A stretch of DNA of 64,000 bases, taken from positions 2,852,001-2,916,000 of the forward strand of contig JAOVFP010000017.1 of NCBI GenBank assembly GCA_025738555.1, in the 5' to 3' direction. Of this stretch, positions 10,921 to 23,739 are shown one piece after another (position 1 is the first letter of the stretch; each line of letters opens with the position of its first letter). The position numbers and the translations under genes are program-made. The notes below the pieces were generated by a model. The model did no database searches and had not been told where the DNA came from. It saw nothing but the letters and a program-made list of their open reading frames with translations. Source of the stretch: Cyathus striatus (taxonomy: Eukaryota; Basidiomycota; Agaricomycetes; Agaricales; Nidulariaceae).

Positions 10921-13069
10921 TGTATTTTGATTTCTGTGGGCACATTTGCATAGATTAGCTGGTGATTAGAATGCAATGAGTAGACGGGACGTACGACTGA
11001 GGAGACAGTTATTGTGGAGTTGGCCCCTGACGAAAAGAGTGGCGTCGGAAGCGAGGGCAGGACAGAAATGAGAGACTGGAATTGAGTAAAGAGTATGAAA
11101 GGAACGGAAGGCAGGTGAAGCCACGAATATAGGGATATGGTGGTGGTTCAGAAGCAAGGTTCCGGTCCTTGGTGTATCGACGATTATAGTACTAAGCTAT
11201 AGAAGGATACAAGTCAGCAAACCGACAGCGCTCATGGAAGGAAGTGATGATATCTGTCATATCACACGGGGCGGCGTACCTGCGATTTCCGTGGGCGCCC
11301 TTTAAATGCAGCAGATCTCGTCCAGTCAGTGGGTCGTTGGTGACGTTGCGGGTCGTGCAGTGAAGAAGAGAGAATCCGACGACTACTGGATTTCAACCGT
11401 GGAACACCACCCACCGTGACGCGTGCACGCCTAATTTTATACCCCCTTCCCACGCATAGTCAGGTGCTCGTGATGCCGATCCCGCTGCTTATTTTGGGAT
11501 CTTCACTTGTTCTCATTTTACAGTACAACATTAAATTGACATTAAAATTTAATATTACACAGCGTTCATTATCTTCAAACAGATACTTGGCGCAGGCCCC
11601 TCCCCGTAACCACCTACCGTTGCGGCCAAGGCGCCCGTGCCCCGGCGCTCCCAAAGCTCTTGTTCAACATAGCCAAACATTTTCTGTCTCCGAGCAATGC
11701 GTTTCACCTCGACCTTACTCGCACTTCTCTCGTCATACACCCCGGTCCAGCTTCGCCCCAACCGTAAACTACACGGTACACAGCACAAAGTTCAATTACT
11801 GACATTACTGGCAGCTTGCAGATTCACAAGCTAATCCGAGTCGAGCACTTAATCAACAGTTTCAAATCTTGTACTAAGTATCAATCATCAATCATCGAGC
11901 CTCGTAAGTATTGTCTCCTCACACGCCTCCTTTCTACCGAATAGCACAATGATCAAAGCCTAAAAAATACATCGTATTGATTCATGTTGCTCACTATCCT
12001 TCTTTGGTCATGACTCATTCCGCAATTGTTGAAAGCATGAAAATGGTGAAATAACAAGACTTGAAAGTCACCATTACTTATTCAGGCCACCAATGTATCT
12101 CCTACCTGCGAAATAAATCACTTGGATGGGACATTGCACGTCAAGCAGTGTATGAAATATTTATATATTTGCGAGTCAAAATAAGGCTGCGTACTACATG
12201 AAGCTGTACAACCAAATTGGTAAGTTACTTACATACCGTCTTGGTTGATAGAGTGATTCTCCTGAACGTATCTTCTTTCCCACAACCCGGATAGTAATGC
12301 TTGTAAGATCCTTAAAGACCTCTGGATACCGCATTACATGATGCGCCTTTCTTCTAAAAAGCACAATATTCGCAAGTACCGTCGTAAGTTAATCATGGTA
12401 CATTTGGCATCAAATGTTATTGTGATGGTCCAATTTTTCGAACATTGAATTTTTTTCTTTGCCATTTTGACAGAAGTTTAACCAAATTCAACTTGCATAC
12501 ATATTTTAGTTAAACAGTATGGTGCTTCAGCGCAATATAAGAGATGTAATGGAAGTCACTGACGTAGATAACACTGTTATGGCAGCGATGGGTGCGAATA
12601 AGTGCGCTCAAGCGTTCATTTGGTTCAGCTTTGGTTCAACCGCAGCTGAAAAACTCCACTCAGCACGCAACCAACACGCACGTGATAATTTTCAAAATTG
12701 AAAAATTGAAAACACAGCCTTTCCTTCTTTTCAGATTCACAACTTTGCGTTTCCCTCATTACTATAAAACCCTTCCCCATTTCATTCTTCAAAATCTAGG
12801 CAATACCATTGTAATACTCAAAAAGATGAAGGCGGTCGAGTGCTTGATAGAGGTTTAACAAAATGCTAGGGGTCGGAAGGGTTCGGACCACTTATCTTTT
12901 TCTTGCAGATCTTGGGTGCCGCACGAGTCAACTAGTCACGGTCTATGCACGCCGCTTCTTGTAATACCATCAGAATGGCAGGTCCGATGGATTTCCCGGA
13001 GCTTCATCATATCTGAACGTCCAGTTATACTGAATATATAATCTTGTCGTTTCGAGAATATCGGAAAAT
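10921..13069. other. Intergenic region
   Basis: Upstream DNA of the membrane protein on the left and of the F-box pair on the right. Plus- and minus-strand frames (for example 11416..11802, 12519..12701) lack motifs and a convincing gene structure. A degenerate fragment resembling the 6.1/8.8-kb duplication lies near 12080-12225. No other element is seen. Confidence 0.45.
12080..12225. repeat. Possible third, decayed fragment of the 6.1/8.8-kb repeat
   Basis: Contains GGCCACCAATGTATCTCCT, close to GGCCACCAAATGTATCTCCT in copy 1 (about 6117-6137), followed about 90 bp later by GGCTGCGTACTACATG-type sequence resembling GACTGCGTACTGTGTACAG of copy 2. The match is short and gapped. Confidence 0.3.
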
Positions 13070-14249
13070 ATGTCTTCGCCTAGTCCCAAGATGCTATCAT
13101 CAACCTACCCGGAAGAAATAATCGAGGAAATCTTGTCTCACCTTTCGGACGACATGCAATCCCTCCGAATGTGTACACTCGTTTCGCAATTCTTCTATTC
13201 AATTGCTGTCCGCCAGTTGTTCTCCGTTATTGATTTCAATGCGAGCCGTGTGTCACGTCATCAATTTAAGCGGTTCTATCAAATCCTCAAGGACTCTCCT
13301 CACGCCAAGCGTCTAACTTCAGCTGTAAAGATTTTCAAGCTGCTTGCGTGTTGCAACTTTGTCGATGATGATGGCAATCGACTTCCAGTTGTTCCCCATT
13401 TTATCTATACGGATCCAGAGAAGATTGCTTGGATTCTCAGCATAATGGAAAATATACAATCACTTTCAATAAATCTGTACAGTACTAGTACTACTCCACC
13501 CGTGGCTCCGTCAGACAGTGTGCTGAGGCAAATCGAACACACGATTATGTATGGAAATTTAACTTCGCTGAAGTTAAGGGGCATTCCTATTCGGATAAAG
13601 TCTTTGACCTATTGTTCTTCAGCCCTTCAGCACTTGTCCATCGGATTTAAACCTCCGAGGTCCTCTTGCTTTCGGAACTTCGAAGTATTGTTATTTCTCG
13701 GACTGCGAGCACGGATGATTTGTCGGCTTTAGAAATTTTATTGTCACAAGTTTCAAAAGCTCCCATCGACACGTTGAAAATACAGCTGGGATGGAGTAAT
13801 GGTACGTCTTCAATCGAATGTATTTTTTACTGAAAGTGAAGATTTCTGTAACAGATTCGGTTGTCTCATCGACGGCAATATCCCATGTAAAACATATGAC
13901 GCTTCGAAGTCGACTCCCAGCCAATACTATTCCCATTATAAAGAATGTCCCATCGAATGCAATCATTCAAACCATACAACTGAGGTTCTGGTTAAACAAC
14001 TCGTGCGAAGTGGAAATCTTCGACGTTGATGCTCTTGAAACAGAGCTGCTTAAGCTCGTTGAAAGGGTCGCAACAGTAGAGAAGATCTGTATACATATTC
14101 ATGTTCCAACTGGGTGTTCTAACGGACATGGATGCTGCACTACCAGTCAAGCTTGTGATGCAGAGAAAGAACTTATAAATAAATTCACCGCCACTCGTGG
14201 GCAACCATTATTCGAGTTCGAGCATCAGATCACATACCGTAGTGAATAG
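13070..14249 (+). pseudogene. F-box-like protein gene, copy 1, broken by an internal deletion
   Basis: Close tandem paralog of the gene at 14527. It begins with an F-box-like segment (YPEEIIEEILSHLSDDMQ, then CTLVSQFFYSIAVRQLFSVI). Alignment with copy 2 shows that about 145 bp are missing near 13655-13670: the region corresponding to about 15109-15253 is gone. This shifts the frame, which ends at 13732 instead of continuing with LSELR and ARTASTDDLSALEILL. That segment is present in another frame (13666-13801), followed by the same-position 53-bp intron (13802..13854) and a matching second exon ending at 14249. Either it is a pseudogene or it yields a shortened 220-residue F-box protein without the distal repeats. 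Confidence 0.7.
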
Positions 14250-14526
14250 GTCGAAAGACAGGGGAGGCGGAATAGGGACCAAGAGCTGATAATTTCTGGG
14301 GTAGTCTCTAGGTGACTTCGTGTTATAATTTACAGTCCATGTGCTAATTGTAATACCTTTAGGAATTCTCAAGAAATAATACATAGTAACGCTAAAGCTA
14401 AAAATAGATCGCGTCATTCGAGTCATACCAAATCACCATAGCTGCCAGATGTTGGTCAGATGCATCAGGTTTCGTTAGGTTTCAATAAATTTATATAAGC
14501 CTATCAGGTCGAGAATACCTGTAAAT

Positions 14527-15860
14527 ATGTCTTCACCTAATCCCAACATGCCGTTGCCAACCTACTTCCCGGAAGAAATATTCGAAGAAATCATATCTCA
14601 TCTCTCGAATGATACGGCATCCCTCCAGTCATGTACACTCGTTTCACAATTCTTCTACTCGATCGCTTTCCGCCATTTATTCTCCGTTATTGATATTGAT
14701 TCTAGAGATATAGGACACCGACATCGATTTGGACGACTCTATAAAATCCTCAAGGAATCTCCCTGTGCCAAACGTCTAGCTTCAGTTGTAAAGGTTTTCA
14801 AGATTGATACGAGTTGTCCCGACCCCAACACGCAACTCCGGCTTGATCAACCCGCTTGGATATTATACACGGAACCAGAGAAATTTGCTTGGATTCTCAG
14901 CATAATGAAAAATATACAATCGCTTTCAATAAAGCTGTACAGTAATAATATTGCTCCATCCGAGGCTCCGGCAGACTGTGTGCTGAGGCAAATCGAACAC
15001 ACGATTATGCATGGAAGTTTAACTTCGCTGGTATTACAGGACATTCCTATTCGAAAACAATCGTTGGTCCACTGTTCTGTAACCCTTCAGCACTTGTCGA
15101 TCGGATTTAATCCTCTTACGAGAGCTTATCCGTCTTCGTTGGAGGATTCAACATTATTACCCCGTCGTTCCTCTATGGCCAAGTTGAAAACACTTGTATT
15201 TGCACTATATGGTCGCGATCTTCTGGAGTTAATGAAAACTATCGCCAACTCCCCCTCCGCTGTTCTCTCGCTTTCAGAGCTTCGAAAGATTGTCGTTGCT
15301 CGGACCGCGAGCACGGATGATTTATCTGCTTTAGAAATTTTGTTGTCACAGGTTTCAAAAGCTCCCATTGATACGCTCACCATACAATTGGCCTGGAAAG
15401 ATGGTATTTCTACAGTAGACTGTGCATTATACTGAAAATGAAGTCTTTGTTTATAGGTCTTTATTTGGTTCTCTCCTCGAAGGCAATATCTCACATAAAG
15501 AACATGATACTTCGAAGCCGACTTCCAATTAATATGATACCCATTATAAAGAATATCTCACCGAATGCAATCATCCAAACTATGCAACTGAAATTCTGGT
15601 TATATAACCCGCACAAAGTGGTAATCATGGATGTCGAGGTTCTTGAAACAGAGCTACTTAAGCTAATTAAAAGAGTCTCGACATTACAGAAAGTCTGCAT
15701 ACATATTCATGTTTCGACTGGGATTATTAGCGAACACAGAAGACTCGGAAGGTACTACACTATTAATGAAGCTTGCGATGCAGAGAAGGAGTTTATACAT
15801 AAATTTAAGGCCACCCTTGGGCACCCATTATTCGAGTTCGAGCATCAGCATCATGTCTGA
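14527..15860 (+). CDS. F-box-like protein, copy 2 (intact)
   Basis: Two exons, 14527..15403 and 15457..15860, with a 53-bp intron (donor ATG|GTATTT, acceptor TTATAG|GT) at the same position as in copy 1; about 426 residues. The N-terminal F-box-like motif is LPTYFPEEIFEEIISHL followed by TLVSQFFYSIAFRHLFSVID, a common form in Agaricomycetes. The rest has loose hydrophobic repeats (LTSLVLQDIPI, LQHLSIGFNPL, LKTLVFALYG) of the kind seen in degenerate LRR-type substrate domains. F-box proteins recruit substrates to SCF ubiquitin ligases through Skp1; the substrate is unknown. No signal peptide. The family is usually large and fast-evolving in this group, consistent with the tandem duplicate next to it. 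Confidence 0.75.
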
Positions 15861-16005
15861 AGTCTGGAATTGGTACCACAGGATAAATTGATGGATCCGG
15901 GATAGACGAGGACGCAGTAAATATGTTAAAGTACGGGGGCTCCGACCTCTGGTTACTGTTCTGTATACATCAAATATACCATTTCAATAAATCACAGTTT
16001 TTGTT

Positions 16006-17008
16006 CTACTCTGCCTTCCTCCCAAAGCATTTCACCCATATGAACGTACCCTCGCATTGATCAATTTCGTTTTGAAGATCATTGTAGAGCTTGTCGAGCT
16101 CCTCTTCCGTATGGGCACCACAAATACCTCCAAATTTCATTATAAACGATTTCATACCTCTCCAGGCCTCCATATGGATATTCCTATGAATCACTCCTTC
16201 CTCTCCACCCCATATTCCGATAGGCTTTCTCACCTCTACCGTGCACACATCCACGAACCCGGCCTCTACCAACCACTGTTTCAGGTACCTTCCACTGCTC
16301 CATAAAAAGCCAACTTCTTCACCGAGTGCATGCACAGATTCCAGCCACGAAGTGCTGATAGGTCCTCCTCCAATCCACTCCCAGGTGAATTCACAAAGTT
16401 CCACATACCCTCCAGGCTTTAGAACACGGTGTATCTCCTGCAGTGCTTTTTTCCAATGTGGAACTGTGAGTCCGGCAACGAGCAACCGCTGATGGACGAG
16501 AGAAAATGTACCGGTCCAGTCTGCTGGAAGTGAAATTATGGACTCTACCGAGAAATGTGTGTTCGCTGGATGGAATCCCTCTGGTGGAAAAAGACCTGAT
16601 TCTATATCTGCCCCATACAACTCAACGGAATCTGGGACAGTAAATGCAACGTCAAGTATCCATATACCTTGAGATTAAGTAATATTAAATATCAGCAGCC
16701 TGCAATGTTTTACATTTTTATATCGCTAACCTGCACCCGTTCCTGAATCCAACACTTTATCGCCGGCGTTTAAAGTGACAGGTGCGATAATATTTTGGCC
16801 TCCGAAGTAATATTTTAATAGATTATGCTGCAGGACCAATCTGAGATAATTTAATGTTAAAGAGCTTCACAGGTTTAAGTATAAAATGAACGTGCCTTTC
16901 ACCCTCCTTAATACTTGGATGAAGGGGATAACGAGCCTCTGGATGTTTGCTTACTTTCTCGCTATATTCGGTTGCCTCCCCTGCGGATATATCGCGTTTG
17001 ACACTCAT
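16006..17008 (-). CDS. LaeA-like class I SAM-dependent methyltransferase
   Basis: Three exons: 17008..16896, 16840..16731 and 16667..16006, about 294 residues. The first intron (16895..16841, 55 bp) fits only if it uses a GC donor (GAAAG|GCACGT): this joins EGER to LVLQHNLLKYYFGGQ in frame, as in relatives of the family. The second (63 bp, donor GTTAGC) splits the SAM-binding glycine motif LDSGTGAGIWILDVA. Further motifs are ELYGADIESGLFP (acidic SAM-ribose loop), VHQRLLVAGL and ALQEIHRVLKPGGYVELCEF. This architecture matches the fungal TAM/UMTA methyltransferases related to LaeA; most have unknown substrates. The in-frame TTG at 16620 is not the start. Probably cytosolic or nuclear. Confidence 0.8.
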
Positions 17009-17435
17009 GTTTCAATTTCAAGGCTAGGAAATCTGAATCCCTTGCAATGGGAGAGATGGGTCAATCTGACGACCAGAAAACATGTCGCTTTTATGCACTC
17101 TAATCGTTTACGAGAGAAACATACTCGTAATCTCCATGTTGGAGAATATGCAAAATGGAAGTAAGCGCAGCAAGTGAAGACGTACCGAAACAACTGAAAC
17201 AGTACGCGTCCATGTGAAAAGCGCATGTATTCATAGCCAAGGGCTCTTCGGGCGTAGCTTTAGTAAATTCCCTATTGATATTAATAGCATAACAATGCTT
17301 CAGATCCGCACTCGTCATATCGTACACTCCTTGGAGAAAAAACCGACTGAAAATCGTGTAAAAGCTCTCGCCACACCACAACCGGTTGTTGCAAAGCACC
17401 TACACAGCCAATCCACAAAAGAGACCTTATCACTT

Positions 17436-19149
17436 TCAGCCCACGGTGCCGTCGCTTCTCAACTTATCAATAGCGTGCTGAGATAATCCCAATTCCTCTC
17501 GGAGCACCTGGTCGGTATGGTACCCAAGATCCGGACCTGCCCACCTAGGCTGCGAATCAACACCATCCAAGATAGGGAATGTCCCAGGCATTTTCACGTT
17601 CCACCCTTCCCCATGCTCACTTCCCTCCTTGCTCACCCAAACATCCCTCACCGCTCCTCGCGCTTTCACCTGGTCGTTTTCTACGACCTCTTTGACCGTG
17701 ACTACCCGCCCGACAGGTACGCTTACGGAGTTCATGGTCTCGATGACTTCATCAGCGGTATGTTGTTTCGTCCAGCTTGATATGGCTTCCTCGATCTCGG
17801 ATTGTCGCGCTACGCGGTGGTGGTTCTGCGCGTATTCTGGACCTGTGAGGTCGGGGCGACCAATGATGTTCATTAGGCGGGTGTATATTGTGTCTCCGTT
17901 CGCGCCGATGACGATGTAAGTGGGTGTTTGGGTAGAAGGATCTGGTAGACAGGGATAGGCGTTTGTAGGCACGATTCCTGTTACTGAGGAACCTGAGGGC
18001 CCTCGCACCTAAGAAATGGTTAGAGATGGAAGACAAGGGCAATACTTAGCTTACTTTTCCTTTACGGTCGTACTCTGGTATAATACCCTCCATTAAGTTC
18101 AGCATACTATCAAGGCATTAGCTCGTTATAAACGGCACTATAACGGGAAGCGAACCTCTCAACGATGCTAACATCCACCGTCGTTCCCGTGATTGCAGAT
18201 GAATCAGAGTCCTTCTGCCTCAGCCTTGATATCAAAGCCAACACCTGCAGTACAGTACGTCAAGGTACCACCAATAGCCGCAACAGCCCACTCACAGTTC
18301 CAAACGCGGCGTGAAGTCCAGCAACCGAGTCCCCAAGACTAATATTCGGTCTAACAGGCGGACCAGAAAGATCACCCATCTCCGGATCCGCAAATCCATT
18401 GATGTATCGGAATCCTGACTCGGCTTCACAAACGGACGCGTATCCAGGTCTTGGTGCCCAAGGGCCGGTCTGCCCGTATCCGCTGACGCGCGTGAATATC
18501 AGGGAGGGATTGTGAGGATGAAGATCTTCGGGCCCTAGCTTCCATTTCTCTAGGGCTGGAAATGACGCGTAAAGTTTTGAAGGGAAGATGAGGAAGGAAG
18601 TACGAACTGCCCGGTTTGAAGTTTTCAATTATAACGTCGCTCTTGATCGCCAACTGTCTCACAATCCTAGATATCGCTAAGATTGGCGATTTCAGAACGC
18701 GTGAAAGGGTGACATACTCTCTGCCCTCGGTCTTTCTCAAGTCAATAGCTACACTCTTCTTGTTTCGCGCTATGCTCCTGAACCACGGACTCGTGCCGTC
18801 GACATCTAGTTCTCGCCATACGCGCAATGGGTCACCGACGTGTGGAGGCTCCACCTTTATCACTTCAGCACCAAACTGTCTATTTCCGGGTGTAAGGCGG
18901 TGTCCCGTAAAGTATGGTGGACAGAACCTACCCTAGTAATTGGCCAGCGAAGGGTCCTGCTATTAACTGACCCATCTCTAGCACACGTATTCCACTTAAT
19001 GGTAGATCCTTCTTTGCAGCAGACGATGTAGTATAATGTCTGTATGCCTAGATAAGAATCCATATGCGACACAGACAACATGCTTACGAGCAACCAGCCC
19101 GGCGCGTTCGACGCACGATTTCACGTTTGAACAGAGCTCGTGAGTTCAT
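17436..19149 (-). CDS. Mitochondrial class III CoA-transferase (CaiB/BaiF, SUGCT-like)
   Basis: Eight exons can be traced from ATG 19149 to the stop at 17436, giving about 450 residues; all seven introns are 46-52 bp. Exon 1 plus the start of exon 2 form a mitochondrial presequence (MNSRALFKREIVRRTRRAG, then HYTTSSAAKK). The CoA-transferase fold follows: LPLSGIRVLEMGQLIAGPFA, FGAEVIKVEPPHVGDP, NKKSVAIDLRK, SDVIIENFKPGT, FTRVSGYGQTGP, and SLGDSVAGLHAAFG, whose Asp is at the position of the catalytic Asp that forms acyl anhydride intermediates. The C-terminal part includes GANGDTIYTRLMNIIG and ARGAVRDVWV. The family moves CoA between short acids or racemises acyl-CoAs. The presequence favours a succinate/glutarate-type mitochondrial enzyme, but the substrate is inferred only. 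It is divergent from the 19710 gene. Confidence 0.85.
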
Positions 19150-19709
19150 AGTGATGATTTAGTTATGGTTATCCTGTATATAATCCGAAAACAAGTCGCA
19201 ATATATATACCGGGATCCAATTGACAGGAAGCGCTGTGGGGGTATCGGAAGGTGTCGGCCGACATCGTGGAGATAGACATGTCTGTCTTCATCGGGTTTA
19301 CACGGACGATGAGGCTGGCTGGAGCTTTCAAACGAAAATAGCTCGTTCTGGTGTCTGGTGAGCTAGAATGATGAAAAGGTGTTGGGGTAGTCGTAGCACT
19401 GTAAGTCTGTACATGCGTCGAGGTCCGCGTGATAACAAGTTGCGGCGGAGATGGAAATTGCTGGCATCTAACATTGCACGCGTCTGCCTCAGTGCCTCTA
19501 CCAAGCCTCCACCAGTGACCACAACCATCTCGTTTCCGTTTCATTATCAACAGTGCTCCTCCAATATATTGACGGTTTTCTCCTATTAAAGACGCGAAAT
19601 AATATCAACTAACTGCTCTGTCCTTTATATTATAACTGCTGTCGTCGCGTCTCTTGAGCGACATTTGATTCCTGAACTGCGTTTTGTGCTTCATCTTACC
19701 AGTGACACT
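19150..19709. promoter_or_regulatory. Divergent intergenic promoter region
   Basis: 560 bp between the divergent starts of the CoA-transferase (19149, minus) and the XPF-like gene (19710, plus). It contains AT-rich TATATAAT near 19178 on the CoA-transferase side. Both promoters must lie here, so co-regulation is possible. No other feature is seen. Confidence 0.5.
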
Positions 19710-22700
19710 ATGCTCGAACCAGATTCCGTAGAGCTTCGACAACGAATTCGAGAACTGCTATACGATTATGCACTAACGCATCTAACAACAGATTATGTAC
19801 AGTTTACGGAGAGCGCGGTCACAGAGGTGAGTTTCTCAACTTTCATCGTCGTTCTGACTACTGCTAAGACCGTACGTTGTCGCAGCTGCTATCACAATCC
19901 TTACGACCGGTTCCTCTAGTTGATCATTACTCACTATTTATACCACCAGAACCATATGATGTCTTCAAAAGTCTCCACAGTCTCGATACCCTGCCACCAT
20001 ACCAAGAGAAACTTCAAATCAATGCTGCATCTCTGCAACACCTCAAGGATAACATACGATCAGTTCCAGGGAAAACAAAATCTGAAAGAGTTCTCGAAGA
20101 CGATGATTGTAATGTTTACATTTCGATGATTACCGTCCGCTGAATATGTCGTTTTTCGCTGACTAGATGGACATACATTCAAGAATTGCAGGCCGATGTC
20201 GCCTGTTCTAAGTCTACGCGCACAATGTCAAACACCAAAGATTTGTTCTGGAGAGAAGCTCAATTCGTTGGTCAAGACTCTGATGTCTGAGGATCTGAAG
20301 TTTAGTCCCGTGAGAGTAGAAACGGAGGAAGAGGTGGTGCCGGAACAAGTATTGTACGTCCTCAAGTGTTTGTTTCACTTGCACCGGTAACGAAAGCTTG
20401 GTAGAAATCTCCGCTGGCAGCTCGCAGCTTCATCAACAGATTCCATCCGCGCTCTATACAAATCCGCCTTGGACCTTACTACTCAGAAGCTAAGCCATCG
20501 CAACCGATGGCTTGATGCGGCACGTTTGTGCGATGACACGTCACCTTGCGAGTGGACACCCTTTGAAGAAGAGTTTGTCCCCATTTTTCCGAGGAAGATG
20601 ACAGTCGAAAAGTCGAAGAAGAAGCACCAATCCAAGAAGGGGGGTGAGACGGTGTTGAGTAGCATGAAGGATTTGGCAAAGGTTGGGTTAAATGGGGTCG
20701 AAGTACCTAATATAGATGAGGACTTGTATAAAGAGAACATGGTCGTTGTTAGTGGATGGCGTGTGTATTCCTATCTTCATTACAGAATCTCCACTGATGT
20801 GTTTTTGCTGTTTTTGTAGAGACTATTGTTTCATCGCCCACTCCTCCACTTAGTGATGAAGAAGACATGGTCGATGAACTCGTGCTCGACTCTACACCAC
20901 CCACAGAGCCATTACTCTTTGATGCTATTGAGAACAGCAAGCTGGGTTGGTTACTCACGCATTATCTTTTCTGTTCTTTTATTTACACCTCACTCCTGTA
21001 GATGTTCCTGAGATTCCTCGTTCACGCAGGGTTGGCGGCAAAGGAGGTGTTGGTGTAGGGCCGCTGAGTGACAAAGACAAGAGGTACGTTTCTTTTCCGT
21101 ATCATACTTCCCAAGTTTAACCCATGTGCTAGTCTAAAGGACTTCCTCGTCCCCCTTCTCCCCTCATCCGCCTGCGATCTGAAAACACCAGAGTCAAATG
21201 CCCAACCTGAGGACGACCCTCCACGCTCTTCTCCGTTGTCGATGTCCATGGTTGGCCAGGCCCTCTCCACTCTCAATGACGAACCGGTGGCTGAACCAGA
21301 GGATGACCTTGAGTTAGAGTTGAAGAGGCTATACGCACCTGCGGCTTTACCAGAAAATCCTATTGATGTGATATTGAAAGAGAGGATCGATGCGAAGGAG
21401 GGTATGCTTATGGATGGTATGTTATTCCTTGCCGTAGCAAGCTTGGACTAATGCGTGTATAGTACCCAACCTTCTGCCTCCGAACGAACATCCTGCCGAC
21501 CAGGAAATGATTATACCAACGAATATGACGCAGCTAGTTGCTGCACCATCCGAAAAACCTGGACAAGGACCTCACTCCTCAGAGCCAAAGCTTTACGAAT
21601 ATCTGAAGAAGGCTAAGGGGCTAGCGTCATTAAGGCTGCAGCTCAGCTGGGTGTAAATCAATCTCATAGCATTGTTTTCATGCATCCATGACATTTCATT
21701 GTTCCCAGAACTTTCACGACCGACGCTCCGCTTCCTTCGACTGCCGAAATCACTCGCGTTTCGTCCCTTCTGGAAGTCTCAGATGCAGACAGGCTGGGAG
21801 TGCCGTTGGAATACCTCAATACGCAAGTTCAAAATCTTATTGATATAGCTGAGCAAAGCTTAGGGGAGGACATTCAGGAATTGGAGCAAAGGCGATGGGA
21901 GAAGTTCGATGATGGTTGGCCTGTCGCGGTCTCTCGTGCCGGTGATGACATATTCGATGGTACAGGAGGGTTGCTGTTGAGTAGAAAAGAGAGGATGCGC
22001 GCTTCTGGTACACTGCGTGCTGTTGATAGCGATGAGAGTGATACTGATCTTCCGGTCATCCTGGATGATATTAATGCGCAAGATCAAAGGGTTAACAGAG
22101 AGGAACGTCCTCGTAAACGACGTCGCCTTTCATCCTCCTCTTCCTCTCCTGATGTTCCCCGTGTCAGAGCTCTGACGCATGAGGGAAGCTCTCAACAACG
22201 TCCCACCTTCGATTTGCCGCCTTCTGACTGCTATGTGTACGATGAAGAGAACAAGGAGAACATTCCTCTCCCGCCTTCTTCATTCTCAGACTTGCAGTCG
22301 GATCCAGTGGGTATGGACGTTGATTGGACGAAGGAGGAGTTGCGAGAATATAGGGATGACCTAGGGGAGGGTGTGATGGTGACTGAGGAAGAAGTTGATC
22401 AGGCAATGCAAATCTGCAATGAGGGGTATTCAGATTATGTGCTAGACGAAGTAACGAAGCCCGCAGTCGACGATATGGAGGACGATTATTGTGTTACGCA
22501 CAGCGATGGGTTCGAAGATCGGCCTGCTGAATTACGTTCAGGATCAGGTCGTCGAGATGTTCCTGGTTCATCTCAGTATTCATCTCGTAAACCATTGCCT
22601 ACGCAGCGAGCTGGATACAATCCGGCTCCGCAATGCGACCTCGTATCGCATGCACTTGGTGTTGCTGCATTTGCGGCCCTGCGAGCAAAAAAAGTTACTG

Positions 22701-23739
22701 CTTCGCCAGTCGAAGTTCCTATTACCCCTTCTCCGGCTATGGTAACTTCGACGGATATCGAGCCTAGGACGGCTCCACCGGAGATCATCGACAGGAACAC
22801 CCTTCGCCTTCCTTCGTCTCTGAACAATCCATCAACACACAGATACCTTGCATCTCTAGAATTCCTGCAAAAGCAGGCTATCATCCGTGCCTTGCCTGAT
22901 GTCGTCCTCGCGGAGCGCGACACTTTGCATGGTGTTGATATTATCGTGGACCCTCATACTGCAGTCATTATCGCACCGCTTCTCCCACTCCCGTCGCAAT
23001 GCGAAGCATTGTTGGCTACAGTGTCTCAGCATTCTTGGCATTATAACAACTTGCTAGTTGTATTTGAAGCTTATCCTTCATCGCACTCAATCAAGCCTAG
23101 GAGACAGTTGAGCGGGTATGACACTGAGGATCCAACGCCGTATGCGTACACACCACCTATCCTGAAGGCAATCAAAAAGCTTAGAAGGGACGTAGACATT
23201 GCTGAGGCATGTGGCTCGAGAAGACCAGGTGTGAATGTGCAATGGGCGTTTGCGGATAACGTCGCCGAAGCTGCTCAGTATATTCGGTTCTGTGGAGATT
23301 TGGCGCAGGAGAGGGATATCACACAAGGTGTACTCTGGAATGATGAGAGACAGTGGATGCCTGACGAGGGGACGGAGGTAAATGTGAATTTGATTGCTAT
23401 TCATTGTTTCGCTAATGCCGCCAGCTTAGGATGAAACGAATCTGGCTTACCTTCCAGGAATGAACCATTTTCGAGCGGCGGTCGTTCTATCCCAAGTTAC
23501 ATTAGATGAGTTCCTAGACATGAGTGATGAGGAAAGGGTGTATATGTTCAGTGGTGTTTTGGGGGAGGACGTGTTAGTGAGTTGCAGTTCGCTACTATTG
23601 TTGTTGTTACCCAACTTAATTCGTGATATAGATTACTGTTAATAATGAGATTTATCAGCGACTTGGTGGATCCGTCCAGGCTCCAAGTGATGCTGTCTAT
23701 GCTGAAGAGGATGAACACTATGTACTTTCAGGTCCATAA
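19710..23739 (+). CDS. Large protein with C-terminal XPF-like/HhH region, candidate SHOC1/ZIP2 meiotic factor
   Basis: A multi-exon gene (about 12 introns of 46-60 bp) starting at ATG 19710 (MLEPDSVELRQRIRELLYDY) and ending at 23737-23739; about 1,100 residues. Traced joints include EDDD|YGHTF, EQVL|NLRWQL, VVSGW|R and GTE|DETNLAYL. The middle is disordered and acidic with a basic NLS-like patch (RPRKRRRLSSSSSS). The last third (from about 22640) has an alpha/beta nuclease-like pattern: DIIVDPHTAVIIAPLLPLP, LLVVFEAYP, IKKLRRDVDIAEACG, VQWAFADNVAEAAQYIRFCGD, then a helix-hairpin-helix-like YLPGMNHFRAAVVLSQVTL. This order resembles the catalytically dead XPF fold of SHOC1/ZIP2; no ERKxxxD nuclease motif is seen. 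Assignment is by pattern only, and a species-group-specific protein remains possible. Confidence 0.55.

Noticed and set aside
16006..16620. Methyltransferase start at 16620
   Set aside because: The codon is TTG; the upstream exons to ATG 17008 encode the missing SAM-binding motif.
22573..22923. 116-codon antisense frame in the XPF-like gene
   Set aside because: Antisense shadow within a long coherent coding exon.
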